This document shows positions 22,594-25,583 of a DNA stretch of 25,583 nucleotides, in pieces (position 1 is the first letter of the stretch; each line of letters starts with the position of its first letter). This stretch comes from CAZESH01 sp964514665 (lineage in GTDB: Bacteria; Bacillota; Bacilli; Paenibacillales; KCTC-25726). Made by a program: the position numbers and the translations under genes. The notes under the pieces were generated by a model. That model worked only from the letters and a program-made list of their open reading frames with translations. It ran no database searches and was not told the DNA's origin. The DNA lies in the NCBI GenBank assembly GCA_964514665.1, contig CAZESH010000024.1, forward strand, positions 1 through 25,583, written 5' to 3'.

Positions 22594-24600
22594 TTGTATA
22601 ATGACTTGTTCAATCAAATCGCCACGTTTTCACAGTTTTCATTCGCTTTTATTTTTTTGTACATGCTTCTTCCGCGTCTGATTTTCCGTGCGACAGACGG
22701 ATTATCCGGACTGGACAAGCTTGCGGCCAACTACATGCGCATGGTTTTTCTGATGATTCTGCTTGGCTATGCCCTGGTCATCATTAAATTATGGGAAGTT
22801 ATCTCCATCCTAACCGTGCTTTTTATTTTGGCCGGCTGGAATTCCTGGTCTACCAAAAGCGCCTCGGAAAAGAGCCTGAGGCTGCAGAAATGGGCTGTTT
22901 TCTTCTTCGATTGGACGGAAAGCCGCCAATCTGTCATCCGCTCAACCCAAACTATCATTTCCCGTTATGCCGCCAAAACCAGGGCCATGGTCTCCAAGCA
23001 TCTTTTCGAGCCTGCTTCCTGGCTGTTTCTGGCTGCATTTACCGCCGTATTCGGCATTTCCGCGTTTATCCGCTTCTACGATTCATTTCACAGCCTTGTC
23101 CCCGCAATGTCGGATGGATATGTCACCCTTGCCTGGATGAAATATATCGACGGCCGCATCCTTTTCAATGACGGCATTTATCCGCTGGGCTCGCATATTT
23201 ACCTCGACAGCCTGCATAAATTTGCATTTATCGATGCGATCTACATCCTGAAATATGCCGGACCGCTCAATTCCACGTTTATTGTTCTCTCGCTGTACTA
23301 TGCCGTCTCTCGTTTTTCTGGCAACCGCTGGGCCGGTCTGGTCGCCTCCGCCGTTTACGGGCTGTTCGGACAATATTTGCTTGGCGGCGGATGGGAAAGA
23401 CAGGCCGCGACCAATTCGCAGGAATTTGCCTTTATCTTCGTCCTGCCTGCGCTTTATTTCTTTTATCGCTACCTGAAAGAAGGCAAGAGAGCCGATCTTT
23501 GGACCGCATTCGCCGGCACTGCCGTATCCGGTCTGGTGCATACGGTCGCTTTCGCGCTCGCCGGTTTGGGGGTAGGCGTGCTGCTGACCGTCTTCTTGTT
23601 GACCGGCTTTCGCCAAACGCTGAGCAGCGCACTCCGGACCGCTGCCGTATCGCTCGGCGCAGTGCTCGTTTCACTGCTGCCCTATGGCATCGGTCTGCTG
23701 ATGAAGATTCCCTTCAACCAGGCTGCCTTTAGTTATGTAACCACCACTCAGCCAAGTTACGGCTTTTCCTCCGTGAGTCTTTGGGACAAGATTACCCTGG
23801 TCTTGGTTGCGCTCGTATTCCTCGCTGCACTCATTGCTTGGAAATGGAGACGGACCGGCGATAAAGGCCAAGTGTATATGTTCACAGCTCTCTTTGGCGG
23901 ATCCATGTTCATGATTTATTATGCAGGCGCCCATTTTACCGGCAGTGAACTAATTGCCACCCGCTCCGCGGACATCTGGGTGCTCGTCATCCCGTTTGGC
24001 CTCGGTATCGGCGCCAGTCTTTTATTTGACGCCTTTCGATATGTCAGTTCCAAGGAAGTGCTCGCCTTTTCATTTCTAACCCTTTTCTTGGCGGCAGGCT
24101 TTTATGTGTCTCCCCCGCAGCCGATCGTTCCCTACAAGCTGCAGCGGGAGGATGACGTCGACCAGTACTTGCGGATCAGCCATTTGTACCGGCCGAAAAC
24201 CTGGATGATCGTTTCATCGCAGCAAAGAGGCTATGATCTGGCATTGGGCACCGGGAATTTTATGATGACTGAACAATTTATGTCTCAATACGATCCGGTG
24301 CTGCCTGCATTGACCCAATACGGCAAATCGAAAACGGATGAGGAAATCGCCCATGAAATTTTCCTTTACGAGCACAAAGACATTTTTCGCGTCAGTAAAG
24401 AGAACGTCGTCTATGCTTTATTGGAGCCCGAATACAAGCAGCAGGAACTGGACATGGCCGGTCTGAAACAATGGATTGCCAAGTATGAAAAAGCACACGG
24501 GAAATTGGAGATTTTCTATGACGGGCCGCATTTGCGGATCTATCATATTCACACGGAAGAAAGCCGCGAAGAGATTCAGCAGCAAATTTGGGGATCGTAA
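22594..24600 (+). CDS. Large polytopic membrane protein, possible GT-C-type glycosyltransferase
   Basis: 668 residues from TTG, with GATGAGG just upstream. Three hydrophobic segments lie in the first about 80 residues, then a basic cytosolic stretch, then from about 145 on a further ten or so membrane segments, and a soluble C-terminal domain of about 150 residues (from about 510). After the first segment of the main block comes an external loop with SDGYVTLAWMKYIDGR (Asp174) and DGIYPLGSHIYLD. An acidic residue in the first external loop and a C-terminal soluble domain are features of GT-C enzymes that use lipid-linked sugars, but I see no motif that settles this. It is translationally close (23 bp) to an ATP-grasp ligase gene, suggesting a joint role in a surface polymer (inference). 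Otherwise it is an unidentified membrane protein. Confidence 0.7.
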   Translation: MYNDLFNQIATFSQFSFAFIFLYMLLPRLIFRATDGLSGLDKLAANYMRMVFLMILLGYALVIIKLWEVISILTVLFILAGWNSWSTKSASEKSLRLQKWAVFFFDWTESRQSVIRSTQTIISRYAAKTRAMVSKHLFEPASWLFLAAFTAVFGISAFIRFYDSFHSLVPAMSDGYVTLAWMKYIDGRILFNDGIYPLGSHIYLDSLHKFAFIDAIYILKYAGPLNSTFIVLSLYYAVSRFSGNRWAGLVASAVYGLFGQYLLGGGWERQAATNSQEFAFIFVLPALYFFYRYLKEGKRADLWTAFAGTAVSGLVHTVAFALAGLGVGVLLTVFLLTGFRQTLSSALRTAAVSLGAVLVSLLPYGIGLLMKIPFNQAAFSYVTTTQPSYGFSSVSLWDKITLVLVALVFLAALIAWKWRRTGDKGQVYMFTALFGGSMFMIYYAGAHFTGSELIATRSADIWVLVIPFGLGIGASLLFDAFRYVSSKEVLAFSFLTLFLAAGFYVSPPQPIVPYKLQREDDVDQYLRISHLYRPKTWMIVSSQQRGYDLALGTGNFMMTEQFMSQYDPVLPALTQYGKSKTDEEIAHEIFLYEHKDIFRVSKENVVYALLEPEYKQQELDMAGLKQWIAKYEKAHGKLEIFYDGPHLRIYHIHTEESREEIQQQIWGS

Positions 24601-24623
24601 AACGACAATCATGGGGTGATGGT

Positions 24624-25583
24624 ATGGCGACGGTGTTATGTACGAACGGAATGCTCACGGAAACGCTCGCCGTGGTTCGCTCGCTGGGCTCCCGCGGCCT
24701 CCGCGTCATTGTTGCGGACAAAAGCGTGATGTTCCCGAGCCGGTTCTCCAAATACTGCGCCAAGGCGTTGACCTATCCCGATCCGCAGCAATATCCGGAA
24801 CGTTTTGTCGCCTGGCTGCTTGCGACCTTGAAGCGCGAGCGCTGCGACGCGCTGTTTATCATGGCCGACGATACGATGGATGTGGCGATGCGTTATCGCC
24901 AAGAGTTGGAGGCGGTTTGCAAGGTTCCGCTTACGCCTGCAGCCAGCCATCAAATAGCCGCGGATAAGGGTGAAACGATGAAGGCTGCCGAAGCGGCCGG
25001 TGTTCCTTGTCCGCTTACCGTACAGCCTGAAACGCCGGATGATCTCATGGAGGAGACGGTTCGCCGGCAAATCGAGGCGCTGCAGTATCCGCTTGTGATC
25101 AAGCCCCGGCACAGCTCGGGTTCCCGCGGCATACGGTTCGTTCATTCGGCAAATGAACTGGTCGAAATCTATGCTTCCGTGCACCGCGAATATCCCAGGC
25201 CGATCATTCAGGAATATATCGCACCGGGACCGAAATACGATGTTTGTGTTTGCTATGACGGCGATCACCGCTTAAAGGCTTCCTTCGTACAAAGGCAAGT
25301 GCGGAATTATCCGATCGGCAGAGGCCCGAGCACGGTTCATGAAAGCGTCGTTTATCCCGAATTGCTCGATTATGCGGTCAAGCTGATGGACAAGCTTCCC
25401 TGGTTCGGAGTAGCCGATATCGAATTTCTGATCGATCGCCGCAGCGGGAAGCCCAAATTGATGGAGATCAATCCGCGGTTTTGGAGCTCGACCCATTTGG
25501 CGATCCGCTGCGGTGTGGATTTCCCCTGGATCCTGTATCGCCTGGCGATGGGAGAAGAGGTTGAAAACATTGAAGAGTACATC
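24624..25583 (+). CDS. ATP-grasp carboxylate-amine ligase-like protein, partial
   Basis: The first 320 codons; the gene runs off the right edge. An N-terminal pre-ATP-grasp domain (MATVLCTNGMLTETLAVVRS, then VIVADKSVMFPSRFSKYC) is followed by the ATP-grasp fold: YPLVIKPRHSSGSRGIRFV (Lys160 and the flexible glycine loop), IIQEYIAPGPKYDVCV, and the Mg-binding MEINPRFWSST (Glu281, Asn283). It resembles the group annotated as carbamoyl-phosphate-synthase-like ATP-grasp proteins, which join a carboxylate to an amine through an acyl-phosphate. The substrate cannot be given. GGGGTGATGGT lies before the ATG. It follows the large membrane protein by 23 bp and almost certainly shares its promoter. Confidence 0.88.
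   Translation, partial: MATVLCTNGMLTETLAVVRSLGSRGLRVIVADKSVMFPSRFSKYCAKALTYPDPQQYPERFVAWLLATLKRERCDALFIMADDTMDVAMRYRQELEAVCKVPLTPAASHQIAADKGETMKAAEAAGVPCPLTVQPETPDDLMEETVRRQIEALQYPLVIKPRHSSGSRGIRFVHSANELVEIYASVHREYPRPIIQEYIAPGPKYDVCVCYDGDHRLKASFVQRQVRNYPIGRGPSTVHESVVYPELLDYAVKLMDKLPWFGVADIEFLIDRRSGKPKLMEINPRFWSSTHLAIRCGVDFPWILYRLAMGEEVENIEEYI

Noticed and set aside
21714..22613. A 299-codon open frame opposite the VanY-type gene
   Set aside because: It spans the carboxypeptidase gene, a hairpin and a consensus promoter, with an Arg/Cys-rich tail opposite the Pro/Ser linker.

Overview
The window looks like chromosome of a Gram-positive spore-former of the Paenibacillaceae type. The grounds are strong GGAGG-type ribosome binding sites, frequent TTG starts, T-box leaders, lipoproteins with a lipobox, a classical Fur box, sigma-A promoters of TTGACT-N18-TATAAT type, and mid-range GC. 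This placement is an inference from style and gene families; no rRNA or tRNA is present to fix it.

Left part (1-4496): a minus-strand sugar-acid gene set, read fucU (L-fucose mutarotase type), a COG3618 lactonase-type amidohydrolase, a zinc alcohol dehydrogenase, then a two-gene UxaA-type dehydratase that runs off the left edge. A divergent AraC-type regulator faces it. This fits a non-phosphorylating deoxy-sugar (L-fucose-like) route: anomer exchange, oxidation, lactone opening, dehydration. A 420-bp palindromic element lies between the dehydrogenase and the dehydratase genes.

4551-7485: one strong promoter, two T-box riboswitches in series, then ilvB and ilvN (acetolactate synthase). No ilvC follows; instead there is an apparent coding remnant and a stem-loop.

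7748-13711: minus-strand metal and ion transport. A Zn/Cd-type P1B ATPase has its own promoter; a Fur-controlled FTR1 iron permease is coupled to a small lipoprotein that appears to repeat the permease's own N-terminal module; a ClC chloride transporter with CBS domains stands upstream.

14051-18713: three aldo/keto reductases of different subfamilies and an EstA-type esterase, with bidirectional terminators. A 710-bp gene-free stretch (17014-17723) holds interleaved inverted repeats, a terminator and a second copy of the palindromic element. Both element copies abut the stop codon of a minus-strand oxidoreductase gene, and the inside of the element is inverted between them.

18942-21533: a compact translationally coupled operon of an anchored FMN_bind protein with a long Pro/Thr/Ser linker, an ApbE flavin transferase, and a minimal RnfD/NqrB-like membrane protein. 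This looks like a small flavin-based electron-export module and is the best candidate for an under-described system. It is followed by a VanY-type carboxypeptidase lipoprotein with a similar linker, then a large polytopic membrane protein (possible GT-C fold) coupled to an ATP-grasp ligase cut by the right edge.
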